A stretch of 64,000 bases of DNA, taken from NCBI RefSeq assembly GCF_000157895.3, contig NC_022663.1, positions 248,001 to 312,000 of the forward strand, in the 5' to 3' direction. Shown in pieces: positions 8,417-16,748 of this stretch (its first letter is position 1; each line of letters opens with the position of its first letter). The translations under genes were made by a program, and so were the position numbers. The notes under the pieces are model-generated. The model was not told where the DNA came from and ran no database searches. It saw only the letters and a list, made by a program, of their open reading frames with translations. The DNA is from Mycobacterium kansasii ATCC 12478 (GTDB lineage Bacteria > Actinomycetota > Actinomycetes > Mycobacteriales > Mycobacteriaceae).

Positions 8417-9280
8417 CTACCAGACCCGCACCCAGTCGACGAGCATCTGGGCTGGATAGCTGCCCGGCCCGGGGTCGCCGCCGCCGGAGCCGGCGACCGC
8501 GAGGTTCAGCACCGGAGCCACGGTGTAGCCGGGATCGTTGAACGGCCAGTCCGGCAGCGAGTGCGCCGCCACCGTGAAGTACGGCTGCGCGCCGTCGACA
8601 TAGTCTTGCCAGAACCGCATCCCGGTCTCATCCCATTGACATCGCCAGGTGTGCCACCCACTGTCCAGCGCGATGTTGCGCGTCTTCCATTCGGAGCCAT
8701 TCGATTTGGCGTGGACGGTGGTGGCCGACGGCCAGCTGCCGTTGCCGTACCACTCGAGGATGTCGATTTCGCCGCGGTCTTCATTGGACAACCACCACGC
8801 CGGCCAGCATCCGGCGGTCAGGCAGTCGAGTTTGACGCGAGCCTCCCAGGTGTGGCCGATGCCGCCCCGCCACGGGCTCTGCAGCTTGCCTGAATAATAG
8901 GTCCCGCCGTCTTTCGCGGCCCGGATGACCAGGTTGGAATGGCCGTCGAGGAACACATTCTGGCGATCGTCGCGGTACTGCCCGACGTTCTCGGGCCGCT
9001 CCCAGTACGTCGGATCCTTCATCTGTTCGCGCGCCCGGGCTATGGTCCACTTCGACGAATCGGGTGCCGAACCGGCCGGGCCGTCGAACTCGTCGTGGAA
9101 AACGTAGTTGGTCGACTGGCCATTGGGTGCCGGCGCCGCGGGCATCGGCGTTCGTCCCACCGCTGCGCCGCGTCGGGACGGGTCGGCATGCGCCCTGGGG
9201 ACCGGATTCGCCACCCCTAGCACGCCAAATACTCCGAAGCCCGTCATCAGCATCATGCGACGACGATCCATCTCAGGCAT
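8417..9280 (-). CDS. Secreted glycoside hydrolase family 16 (beta-1,3-glucanase-like)
   Basis: A 287-residue secreted hydrolase resembling M. tuberculosis Rv0315. The N-terminus carries DRRRMMLMTGFGVFGVLG, a twin-arginine-like signal, with likely cleavage after RAHA at about 32. The GH16 signature is EIDILE, with nucleophile Glu171, Asp173 and acid/base Glu176. Aromatic cleft residues are abundant (WPAWWLSN, HTWRCQWDE). The family cleaves beta-1,3(-1,4)-glucans; the mycobacterial substrate is not established. ATG 9280 is used, and ATG 9268 (MDRRR) is also possible. Confidence 0.9.
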   Translation of the reverse strand: MPEMDRRRMMLMTGFGVFGVLGVANPVPRAHADPSRRGAAVGRTPMPAAPAPNGQSTNYVFHDEFDGPAGSAPDSSKWTIARAREQMKDPTYWERPENVGQYRDDRQNVFLDGHSNLVIRAAKDGGTYYSGKLQSPWRGGIGHTWEARVKLDCLTAGCWPAWWLSNEDRGEIDILEWYGNGSWPSATTVHAKSNGSEWKTRNIALDSGWHTWRCQWDETGMRFWQDYVDGAQPYFTVAAHSLPDWPFNDPGYTVAPVLNLAVAGSGGGDPGPGSYPAQMLVDWVRVW

Positions 9281-9345
9281 AAGCCAGGGACGATAGCAGC
9301 CCTGGACAACCCGCGCCGTACCGCGCTAAACCGCGATCGACCGGG

Positions 9346-10359
9346 TTACCCGGACACCTTGACCACGAGCTTGCCGATGTTCTTGCCGTCGAACAGCATG
9401 TTGATCGCCGTGGGCAGTTGCTCGAAGCCCTCCACGACGGTTTCCAGTGGCGTGAGCCTGCCCTGGGCGATAAGCCCGGAAATCTCCGCGATCGCCTCCG
9501 GTGCGCGGTGCAGGTGGTCGAGGATGATGAAGCCCTGCAGCGTCGCCCGCTGGACGAGCAGATTGGCGAATGCCCGAGGTCCGGGTGGCGGTTCGGCCGA
9601 GTTGTAACCCGAGATCAGACCGCACAACGCGATGCGCGCGCCGACGTTGAGGCGCGCGAAGATCGCGTCCATGATGTCGCCGCCGACGTTTTCGAAGTCG
9701 ACGTCGATGCCGTGGGGAGTGGCCGCGGCCAGTTGTGCCGGCCAGTCGTCGGCCCGGTGGTCGACAGCAGCGTCGAAGCCGAGCTGTTCGGTGAGCAAAG
9801 CACACTTTTCCTGGCCTCCGGCGATCCCGACGACGCGCGCCCCGTCGGCTTTGGCGAGCTGGCCGGCAACCGAGCCGACGGCTCCGGCGGCGGCCGACAC
9901 CACCACCGTCTCGCCGGCCCGCGGCCTGCCGACGTCGCGGATCCCGATCCACGCCGTGAGCCCGGTCATCCCGAGTGCGCCGAGGTAAGCGCTGGGGGAG
10001 ACGCCCTCGGCGACGTCGACCGGAAGCAACGGCATCGCGTCCGAGACCACCGCGTATTCCTGCCAGCCGACAAGACCCTGCACCGTCTGACCGACCGGGT
10101 ATCTGGGATTTTTCGACGCGATGACCTCACCGAGCCCGCCCGCACGCATGACCTCGCCGATACCGACCGGCGGCAGGTAGGACGGCATGTCGTTGATCCA
10201 TGCGCGGTTCGTCGGATCGAGCGATATCCAGTCGACGCGGACGAGCGCCTCCCCGTCGGCGATTTCGGGGACCGGCGCTTCGCTGAGTTCGAAGGTGTCC
10301 GCACCGATGCGTCCGGTCGGTCGTTCACGGAGCAGAAATCGGCGGTTGCGATCGGGCAT
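9346..10359 (-). CDS. MDR-superfamily NADP-dependent oxidoreductase
   Basis: A 337-residue zinc-independent medium-chain dehydrogenase of the leukotriene B4 12-hydroxydehydrogenase / CurA group. Landmarks are WISLDPTNRAWI near 45, GMTGLTAWIGI near 130, the nucleotide-binding AAAGAVGSVAGQLAK near 155 and ENVGGDIMDA near 227. These enzymes reduce activated carbon-carbon double bonds with NADPH. No structural zinc cysteines are present. It is divergent from the methyltransferase gene, with 100 bases between starts. Substrate unknown. Confidence 0.9.
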   Translation of the reverse strand: MPDRNRRFLLRERPTGRIGADTFELSEAPVPEIADGEALVRVDWISLDPTNRAWINDMPSYLPPVGIGEVMRAGGLGEVIASKNPRYPVGQTVQGLVGWQEYAVVSDAMPLLPVDVAEGVSPSAYLGALGMTGLTAWIGIRDVGRPRAGETVVVSAAAGAVGSVAGQLAKADGARVVGIAGGQEKCALLTEQLGFDAAVDHRADDWPAQLAAATPHGIDVDFENVGGDIMDAIFARLNVGARIALCGLISGYNSAEPPPGPRAFANLLVQRATLQGFIILDHLHRAPEAIAEISGLIAQGRLTPLETVVEGFEQLPTAINMLFDGKNIGKLVVKVSG

Positions 10360-10459
10360 GAGCGCACGGTACCCGACCCGTCAGCGCCGCGGCAGATGCG
10401 CCAGATCCTATTTGCTTGCGAATCGCGGCGGACTTCGCCGGGGATGCTATAACGCCTCT

Positions 10460-11317
10460 ATGTCAGGCTCTGAGTCCGGCGATGGGCACGTCATTACGCA
10501 TGTTTCCGACACGGCCAGGTTGACGGCCCTGCATCGGGCCACCGAATCTTCCCGGCCCGACGCATTGTTCAGCGACCCGCTTGCCCAGCGCCTGGCCGGC
10601 CAGCACGGCCGCACGATTGTCCGGCACGCCCCGTGGACACTTCGCAATGGCTGGTGGCTGGTCGCCCGCACCAAAATCATCGACGACACCATTGCCCGGG
10701 CAATCGCGGACGGCTGTGACCGAGTGCTCAACCTGGCCGCCGGACTGGACACCCGACCGTATCGGCTGAATCTGCCATCTCATTTGCAATGGATCGAAGC
10801 CGATTTGCCGCAGTTGCTGGCCGAAAAAACCGAATTGCTTGCCGACCAGACACCGCGATGCCAACTGACCCGCAGCGCCGTTGACCTGGCCGACCCGCTT
10901 GCCCGCGAGGCGTTTTTCGCCGAGGCCCTGGACGGTGCCGCCCGTGCACTGGTCCTGACCGAGGGCTTGCTGATGTATCTCGACGAGCAGGACGTCGTTG
11001 CACTTTCGGAAGCGATACGCCGACCCGAAGTCGGGTGGTGGATGCTCGATTTCGCCGGTCCGGGTCTGAAGAAGATGATGAACAAGAGGATGGCCGGCAT
11101 GCTGGAGAATGCGCCCTTCACATTCGCGCCCGATAACGGGCTGGCCTTCTTCGAAAGCCTCGGCTGGCGAGTAACCGAATCGGAATCGTTGTTTGCGGCC
11201 GCAAATCGATTTCACCGGTTGCCCAAATCCATGCGCGCAGTCGCATGGTTGCCCCAGCCCAATCCGCGTCATCCGGGCCGTAGACCTTGGAGTGCGGTCG
11301 CCCTGCTCACGCAGTGA
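10460..11317 (+). CDS. Class I SAM-dependent methyltransferase (LCM/PPM1-like)
   Basis: A 285-residue methyltransferase of the type abundant in mycobacteria. It contains SDTARLTALHRATES, RTKIIDDTIARAIADG, then the SAM-binding NLAAGLDTRPYRL at about 92-104, an acidic strand WIEADLPQLL and LVLTEGLLMYL. The ATG at 10460 matches the family's usual N-terminus; longer in-frame starts are not supported. Substrates for these proteins are not established. Confidence 0.88.
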   Translation: MSGSESGDGHVITHVSDTARLTALHRATESSRPDALFSDPLAQRLAGQHGRTIVRHAPWTLRNGWWLVARTKIIDDTIARAIADGCDRVLNLAAGLDTRPYRLNLPSHLQWIEADLPQLLAEKTELLADQTPRCQLTRSAVDLADPLAREAFFAEALDGAARALVLTEGLLMYLDEQDVVALSEAIRRPEVGWWMLDFAGPGLKKMMNKRMAGMLENAPFTFAPDNGLAFFESLGWRVTESESLFAAANRFHRLPKSMRAVAWLPQPNPRHPGRRPWSAVALLTQ

Positions 11318-11629
11318 ATCCACGAACTACACAAATTGACGTCTCCGCGGATTTCCGCTGCGTCCGATAACAATTCGCCCCAGGACCGGGCAACGCGCAT
11401 CATCAACTGCCGGTTTTCGGATCCACCGGCAATGCAACGACGTCGTCCGGTGACCGGCCCGCGGGCCGCCGCCGGCGCCGGACCTGCGGAAACGCGGGGT
11501 GCCCCCGGAAATTCATGGCTAATTCTTATCTAAAGACACGGTTTGATCACAGGTTTGCTAAGAATCCTAACTTTACGTTGCACAGCGCCGTGTGAACCTG
11601 AGTCGTTGGGATGAGAGGAGCGGACAATC
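11318..11629. other. AT-richer intergenic region
   Basis: A 312-base gap. The last 100 bases are notably AT-rich for this genome (around 11520-11575) and probably hold the promoter of the small gene at 11630. I see no gene or stable hairpin. Confidence 0.4.
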
Positions 11630-11836
11630 GTGGCGAAGGCATCAGGGGCAACGGTGATCAGTCTGGAGTCACACCCGGCTTGGATTGCGGCCCAGCGGCG
11701 GGAAAGTCAACTCCTCGAAGAGATGCGTCGTCATCCCGCATATCTGGGTCGCCAGCGCGCAGCAGCAATGGGGCATGATGTCGGCACCGGTGCGCCCGCC
11801 ACCCCAGGATGGGTCAGCGCCGACGCACCGGCCTAA
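11630..11836 (+). CDS. Small protein of unknown function
   Basis: A 68-residue protein starting at GTG 11630, with GAGAGGAG 9 bases upstream, an unusually strong ribosome site that supports translation. The sequence (ISLESHPAWIAAQRRESQLLEEMRRHP) is helical and charged, ending in a Gly/Ala/Pro-rich tail. No membrane segment or known domain. Confidence 0.6.
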   Translation: MAKASGATVISLESHPAWIAAQRRESQLLEEMRRHPAYLGRQRAAAMGHDVGTGAPATPGWVSADAPA

Positions 11837-11922
11837 AGCCGGCCTACAGCCTGCCCACATTCAGTTCAATGGCGCCCCGCGCCAGCCTCCGTATCCTGAT
11901 ACGGAACACCGAGGGGAGCGCC

Positions 11923-12966
11923 ATGTCTCAGACACCCGCCACCACCCGCACGACCTTCCCCGGCATCAGCTCGCGCGCCTGGGAGCATCCCGCCGACCGG
12001 ACCGCGTTATCGGCATTGCGCCGCCTCAAAGGCTTCGACCAAATCCTGAAACTCCTCTCGGGCATGCTGCGCGAGCGCCAACACCGGCTGCTCTACCTAG
12101 CCAGCGCCGCCCGCGTCGGGCCGCGCCAATTCGCTGACCTCGACGCCCTGCTGGACGAATGCGCCGACGTTCTGGACGCGCCGGCCAAGCCCGAGCTGTA
12201 CGTCGTGCAGTCGCCGATCGTGAACGCCTACACGATCGGGATGGAGCAGCCGTTCATCGTGATCACTTCCGCGCTCTACGACTTGATGACCCACGACGAA
12301 CTCCGATTCGTCGTGGGTCACGAGCTGGGCCACGCGCTGTCCGGGCACGCGGTGTACCGCACGATGATGATGCACTTGATGCGCCTGGCACGGTCGTTCG
12401 GCGTGGTACCGGTCGGCGGCTGGGCGCTGCGCGCCATCATCGCCGCCCTGCTGGAGTGGCAACGAAAATCCGAGCTGTCCGGAGACCGGGCCGGGCTGCT
12501 GTGCAGCCAGGACTTGGACACCGCGATTCGGGTCGAGATGAAGCTCGCCGGCGGTGGCCGGTTGGACAAGCTCGATTCCGAGGCCTTTTTGGCCCAGGCG
12601 CGGGAGTACGCACATTCCGGAGACATGCGCGACGGGCTGCTCAAGCTGCTGAACCTGGAATTGCAGACACATCCGTTCTCGGTGCTGCGGGCCGCCGCCC
12701 TGAACAAGTGGGTGGACACCGGCGGCTACGGCAAGGTGATGTCCGGCGACTATCCGCGCCGAGCCGACGACGACAAGTCCTCGTTTACCGACGACCTGGG
12801 CCAGGCTGCCCGGCACTACCGCGACGGATTCGACCAATCCGACGACCCGCTGATCAAGGGCATCCGCGACGGCCTCGGCGGCTTCGTCGACGGCGTCGGG
12901 CGTGCCGCCACGAGCGCGGCCGATTCGCTGGGCCGCAAAATCAACGAATGGCGGCAGCCCAAATGA
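11923..12966 (+). CDS. M48 family metallopeptidase
   Basis: A 347-residue protease with the zinc motif HELGH at 133-137 and a third ligand, Glu184, in KSELSGDRAG. The domain runs about 85-270. No clear signal peptide or strong membrane helix is present, unlike HtpX; a moderately hydrophobic stretch lies near 150-178. The C-terminus is charged. GAGGGGAG lies just before the ATG at 11923. The family degrades damaged or misfolded proteins; the target here is unknown. Confidence 0.88.
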   Translation: MSQTPATTRTTFPGISSRAWEHPADRTALSALRRLKGFDQILKLLSGMLRERQHRLLYLASAARVGPRQFADLDALLDECADVLDAPAKPELYVVQSPIVNAYTIGMEQPFIVITSALYDLMTHDELRFVVGHELGHALSGHAVYRTMMMHLMRLARSFGVVPVGGWALRAIIAALLEWQRKSELSGDRAGLLCSQDLDTAIRVEMKLAGGGRLDKLDSEAFLAQAREYAHSGDMRDGLLKLLNLELQTHPFSVLRAAALNKWVDTGGYGKVMSGDYPRRADDDKSSFTDDLGQAARHYRDGFDQSDDPLIKGIRDGLGGFVDGVGRAATSAADSLGRKINEWRQPK

Positions 12967-12973
12967 CGGCTGG

Positions 12974-14146
12974 TTAGCCGATCGCCGCGACGTCGGCGGG
13001 TTCGCACACCCACGCGGCGAACACCGGCACGCCCGCCCACGGATCACCGCGCCGACGCGCACCGGTCACTGCCACCACCGCGTACGGATGACCGAAACGC
13101 AGCGTGGCCGACCGCGACGGCACCGACGACACCACCGCGCTGCGTAGGGCAACCGAGGTGACAGCGGCCGCCTCGAATCCCCACCGGCCGTAGCGGGCTG
13201 CCGCGGACTGCCGGGCGCTGATGTCCGGGATCCCGGGCGACGTCGTCGTCGCTGCTGCCAGTGCCCGTCCCACCGCGGCGAAACCCAGGCCCGGGTCGGC
13301 GGTCAGGTCGTGGTTCGAGGTGGCCTGCCACGCCGGCAACACCACCCGGACCTGCTCACCGCCGGGCCGATGTTCCTGCGTGATCGTCCAGAATTCACCC
13401 TCGCCGAGCGTCATGTCCGCTAAGGCACGTCGGCGCACGGTGGAACCGGTTGCTTCTCGCCGGGCAATGTCGTGTGCGGCCGCCAGCACCGCCTCGAACG
13501 AAGCGTCTCGGCTCGCGATCACCGACGTCACATGCAGGTCACCGTTGCCGACCGCGGGGTGCACCGCGCCAATGCCCAACTTGCCCAACTTGCCCAACTT
13601 GCCCAACTTCTCAATGTCGGTGAAGTAACCGTCGGCGCCGCCGAGCGTCAGGGCGTCAGCCAGCCGCGTGCTCCACGGCGACTGCAGCTCGCGGGCATCG
13701 GTGACCTCGTAGGGTCGACGCCAACTGATGCGGGTCGCCAGCGCGCTGGCCAACACCGCCGTCATATCCGACACGGCAACGGGGAAACGCTCGATCAACC
13801 CGTCGGTGTGGTCGCGAGCCCACCCATTGGCCTGCTCCTGGCTGGGGACAGGGCCCACATCCACGTCGGCCGGCAGACCACCGGGCCAGTCGTCGAAGCC
13901 CCACACCGCCAGCGCGGCCCGGATGACATCCGGCGGGTCGGCGAGCAGTTCGTCCAGCGCCCGGCGCGCATGCTCGGCGTCGGTGCCGAGCACGTCCTCG
14001 ATGTCGTCTCGGACCCGACCGCGCGCAACCGGCGCGGCCAGGGCGAGGAGCAACCACGCGCCCAACGGCGACGACACCGAGTGCACGCCGGCGTGCACCC
14101 GACTGAAACGGCGGGCGTAACGCGTGACGAGTCGCCCGATATCCAC
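12974..14146 (-). CDS. Serpin-like protein
   Basis: A 390-residue protein with serpin hallmarks. Near residue 25 it has SVSSPLGAWLLLALAAPVARG, like the serpin helix B region. Near 323-330 GFEAAAVT resembles the hinge of the reactive-centre loop (consensus G-T-E-A-A-A-A-T). Then comes HPYAVVAVTG, the late beta-strand that usually reads HPFLFFI, and finally VPVFAAWVCEP, like the serpin terminal strand. Length fits the family (350-400). P14 is Phe rather than small Thr/Ser, which may hinder loop insertion and inhibitory function. A tandem KLG repeat lies near residues 180-191. No signal peptide is seen. Its 3' end is convergent with the M48 protease gene, 7 bases away. Confidence 0.65.
   Translation of the reverse strand: MDIGRLVTRYARRFSRVHAGVHSVSSPLGAWLLLALAAPVARGRVRDDIEDVLGTDAEHARRALDELLADPPDVIRAALAVWGFDDWPGGLPADVDVGPVPSQEQANGWARDHTDGLIERFPVAVSDMTAVLASALATRISWRRPYEVTDARELQSPWSTRLADALTLGGADGYFTDIEKLGKLGKLGKLGIGAVHPAVGNGDLHVTSVIASRDASFEAVLAAAHDIARREATGSTVRRRALADMTLGEGEFWTITQEHRPGGEQVRVVLPAWQATSNHDLTADPGLGFAAVGRALAAATTTSPGIPDISARQSAAARYGRWGFEAAAVTSVALRSAVVSSVPSRSATLRFGHPYAVVAVTGARRRGDPWAGVPVFAAWVCEPADVAAIG
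13574..13609. repeat. 9-bp tandem repeat (four units) inside serpin-like gene
   Basis: Four perfect copies of GCCCAACTT lie head to tail and encode KLG repeats on the minus strand. As the unit is three codons, slippage would change copy number without breaking the frame. Confidence 0.9.
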
Positions 14147-14149
14147 CCT

Positions 14150-14845
14150 CTAGAGCTTGCCGGCGACGAAGTCGGCTGCCTGGTTGACCATGCCCGCCTG
14201 GATGTAGGCGCTGGGGTTATGTTGCGGCCAGTTCTGCTTCCAGGTGTTCGGGTCGGCGGGGTTGCAGACGGGGTCGGAGCCGTGGCACAACTCGATGGTC
14301 CTGTCGTTGTAGAGCGGGCTGAAGTTGGTGATCGGACCCACCCACTGACTTCCGTTGCCGAACAACGCGACGGCGGCGATGTGCTCGTCGGCGCCCGGGG
14401 GTAGCGGGCTGTCGAACCCAAATGCGGACATCGGCACCGCAAGCACAACGTCGGTGACCGCGGCGCCGAGGGAGTAGCCGCCGAGCACCAGCCGGGTGGC
14501 CGGGCAGGCATTGATCATGTACTGAACGTGACGGCTCATGTCGTTGGCGCCGACGTCGACCTCGGTGTCGGCCGGGTATTTGACGGCATAGCTGCCCATG
14601 CTCCTGCCGCCAACCTTGGAGGCGAGAGTGCTGATAAACGCATTGCCGATCACGCCGGGCCCTGGCGACTCTAATCTGCCGCGGGCGAAGACAACTTCCA
14701 CCTGCGGGCAATTCGCCGCACTGGCCCGCCGCGGGGCGCCCGGCGCGCCGGGCGGCAACACGGCCGCGGCGATCGTCAGCGCAACGGAGACTGCACCAGC
14801 CACCAACAATTGTTCAACCGACTTCACGGCAAGCGGAGCGCGCAC
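14150..14845 (-). CDS. Secreted cutinase-like esterase (Culp family)
   Basis: About 231 residues from GTG 14845, chosen because a signal peptide follows directly (VEQLLVAGAVSVALTIAAAV). The catalytic Ser is in GGYSLGA, the Asp in GSDPVC and the His in PQHNPSAYIQ. ANCPQVEVVFARG is the usual mature start of mycobacterial cutinases. The family hydrolyses carboxyl esters and lipids outside the cell. No ribosome site is obvious, so the start is uncertain; the frame is open to 15001. It starts divergently from the LLM gene at 14965. Confidence 0.85.
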   Translation of the reverse strand: MRAPLAVKSVEQLLVAGAVSVALTIAAAVLPPGAPGAPRRASAANCPQVEVVFARGRLESPGPGVIGNAFISTLASKVGGRSMGSYAVKYPADTEVDVGANDMSRHVQYMINACPATRLVLGGYSLGAAVTDVVLAVPMSAFGFDSPLPPGADEHIAAVALFGNGSQWVGPITNFSPLYNDRTIELCHGSDPVCNPADPNTWKQNWPQHNPSAYIQAGMVNQAADFVAGKL

Positions 14846-14964
14846 ACGAAGATGGTAGCCATTCCGGCCCAGCCGTTGGCCGGCTTGACGCTGACTGCCG
14901 GCTATTGGCCGCGCATGAGCAGATAAGCGCCACGCGACCGCGGCGCCGACCGTACTATCGCGGC

Positions 14965-15489
14965 ATGCGGATCTCGGTAAAGTTCCACCTGAGTTTCGCA
15001 TTCCCCGAACTCAACGATTTATGGCGAAGCGCCGATCACCTTGGTTTCGAAGGGATTTGGGACTACGACCACTTCTTTGGACCATCGGAGTTCGACGAGC
15101 CGACCTACGAGGGCTGGACGACGCTGGCCGCCATGGCGGCGATTACCGAACAGACTCGGATCGGCTGCCTGGTGACCGGCGTGACGTACCGGAATCCGGC
15201 GGTTCTGGCCGAAATGGCGGCCACCGTCGACCACATCTCCGGCGGGCGGCAAAACTTCGGCATCGGCGCGGGATGGCACGAGGCCGAGCATCGTGGGTAC
15301 GGGATCGCGTTGCCGAGCCCAGTGAGCCGGGTCGCAATGGTCGACGAAGCATTGACGGTGATCCGCAGGCTCTGGACCGAGGAGTTGGTGAACTTTTCGA
15401 GCGACTTCTTCACTCTCGAGGACGCGTTCTGCGAGCCCAAGCCCCTTCAGTTTCCGCACCCACCAATCGTGATGGCGAGTACCGGATAG
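14965..15489 (+). pseudogene. Truncated LLM-class F420-dependent oxidoreductase
   Basis: The 174 residues correspond to the first half of a luciferase-like oxidoreductase: MRISVKFHLSF, GFEGIWDYDHFFGP, GCLVTGVTYRNPAVLAEMAATVDHISGGR and GIGAGWHEAEHRGYGI are standard. After PPIVMASTG a stop occurs where full-length members (about 290-310 residues) continue with a Gly-rich loop and the rest of the barrel. The DUF167 gene starts 12 bases later, so the 3' half appears deleted. A product would lack part of the TIM barrel and is unlikely to bind F420 normally. Confidence 0.75.
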
Positions 15490-15500
15490 CGGCACCCGGC

Positions 15501-15731
15501 ATGGCCGACATCGTCGTCGTCAAGGTGAAACCCGGCTCTCGCAACGGTCCGCGGGTCGAGACGGTTTCCGGCGTCGAGCTGACGATCTACGTGCCCGAGC
15601 CGGCGGTGGGCGGCAAAGCCAACGAAGCGGTTGCCCGGCTGCTGGCAGCTCACTTTCACTTGCCAAGGACCCGAGTCGAATTGGTGTCGGGCGCGCGCTC
15701 GCGGCTCAAACGTTTCCGCATCGATCGCTGA
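15501..15731 (+). CDS. DUF167 (YggU-like) protein
   Basis: A 76-residue protein matching DUF167: VVVKVKPGSRNGPRVE, LTIYVPEPAVGGKANEAVARLLA and VELVSGARSRLKRFRI align along the whole family length. It is a small alpha/beta protein of unknown function found widely in bacteria and eukaryotes. The ATG at 15501 follows the truncated LLM gene by 12 bases. Confidence 0.88.
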   Translation: MADIVVVKVKPGSRNGPRVETVSGVELTIYVPEPAVGGKANEAVARLLAAHFHLPRTRVELVSGARSRLKRFRIDR

Positions 15732-15790
15732 CCAGCTCCGGTTGCCCGGGTGGGTAGCACCATTGGTGTTGGCCAAGGCGTGCCTGGCCC

Positions 15791-16114
15791 GTGACCCAAC
15801 CGCGACGGCGACGCAAGATCCTCAATTGCATGACCGCGTTGACGGCGATCGCTGCGTTGCTGATTGCGCTGGGCGTCGGCTACCGCCTCGGCCGCCGCTC
15901 GAGCAGCCCACGCCGGCAGCGCCGAGCGCGCGGGGCGATACTTGCCGACGTAGCGGTCGGTGTCGTCGCGGTGATGGTGGCTCGCCGTATCCGGCGACGG
16001 ATCCGGCGGCGGGCAGTCAACTCCGTGGCCGTCGGGTTCGCGAAACTGGTTGAGCCGCGGCGAGTTCCGCTGCTATCACCACGGGCGTCGGGTAGCCGTC
16101 GCCGCTATCCGTAG
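15791..16114 (+). CDS. Small basic membrane protein
   Basis: A 107-residue protein from GTG 15791. It has one hydrophobic segment at about 15-32 (TALTAIAALLIALGVGYRLG), a weaker one near 48-62 and many arginines. No family is recognised. There is no clear ribosome site, and the high Arg content leaves some doubt that it is translated. Confidence 0.4.
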   Translation: MTQPRRRRKILNCMTALTAIAALLIALGVGYRLGRRSSSPRRQRRARGAILADVAVGVVAVMVARRIRRRIRRRAVNSVAVGFAKLVEPRRVPLLSPRASGSRRRYP

Positions 16115-16520
16115 CATGGGCACTGTCAGTCGACGTGTTAGCCGAGCCGCCCGATCCAAACCTCGGGGTTACCCGTGACGGAACTCGACTTTCCGTGTGG
16201 CCCAGAATGTTTCCTGCCGCGGTACTAGCAGCCGCGGTTCCGGGTGTAAGACGACTTGTTCGGCGAGGTCACCGCGCATCGCCCGGGTGTCGCGGCGCAC
16301 TCAGTCCCGGGGCTGACTCAGCGACCTGCCGATCGAGTTCAACGGTCAGCGCGCGGAGCGTCCATTGACACTTCGGTTATCGTTCGATAACCTCAGTGAC
16401 GATGGGTCGATCGCCGACCTGGGGAGACTTCGCCGGGGCTGCATCGAAAACATGGCACTTCGGATGCGCCGCTTCACGCCCTCACGAGAACTCTCGTCCG
16501 GCCGCAAAGGAGAATTTGTC
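16115..16520. other. Intergenic region with promoter of first P450 cassette
   Basis: This 406-base gap has no supported gene. Its notable content is the palindrome and -35-like element at 16365-16392 ahead of the ferredoxin gene. Confidence 0.5.
16365..16392 (+). promoter_or_regulatory. Promoter with 18-bp perfect palindromic operator
   Basis: TTGACA at 16365-16370 is followed at 16375-16392 by GGTTATCG-TT-CGATAACC, a perfect inverted repeat with 8-bp arms. GATAAC at 16386-16391 could be the -10 element, so the palindrome would cover the promoter. Such short-spacer palindromes are typical TetR-family operators. It lies 129 bases before the ferredoxin start. The regulator is not identified. 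Confidence 0.65.
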
Positions 16521-16748
16521 TTGCGTATCGTGGTCGACCTGGTGCGTTGTCAGGGCTACGCCCAGTGCTGCTTCCTTGCGCCCCGGGCATTCAAGCTGGC
16601 GGGGGAGGAGGCGCTGGTATATCACCCCAATCCGGACGATACGCAACGTCAGCAGATCCTGCGGGCCGCGGCAGCCTGTCCGGTCCAGGCGATCCGGATG
16701 GACCCGTTAGAAACTTCGCAACTGGCCCACGAAACGGGGTCAGTATGA
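16521..16748 (+). CDS. P450-associated ferredoxin
   Basis: A 75-residue ferredoxin beginning at TTG 16521. AAGGAGAA lies 8 bases upstream and decides the start. Cysteines occur as CQGYAQC and later CP in AAACPVQAI, the CxxXxxC(x)nCP arrangement of one-cluster ([3Fe-4S] or [4Fe-4S]) ferredoxins that feed bacterial P450s; the variable position is Tyr. It passes electrons from the reductase to the P450 encoded directly after it. It overlaps the reductase start by four bases (ATGA). Confidence 0.9.
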   Translation: MRIVVDLVRCQGYAQCCFLAPRAFKLAGEEALVYHPNPDDTQRQQILRAAAACPVQAIRMDPLETSQLAHETGSV

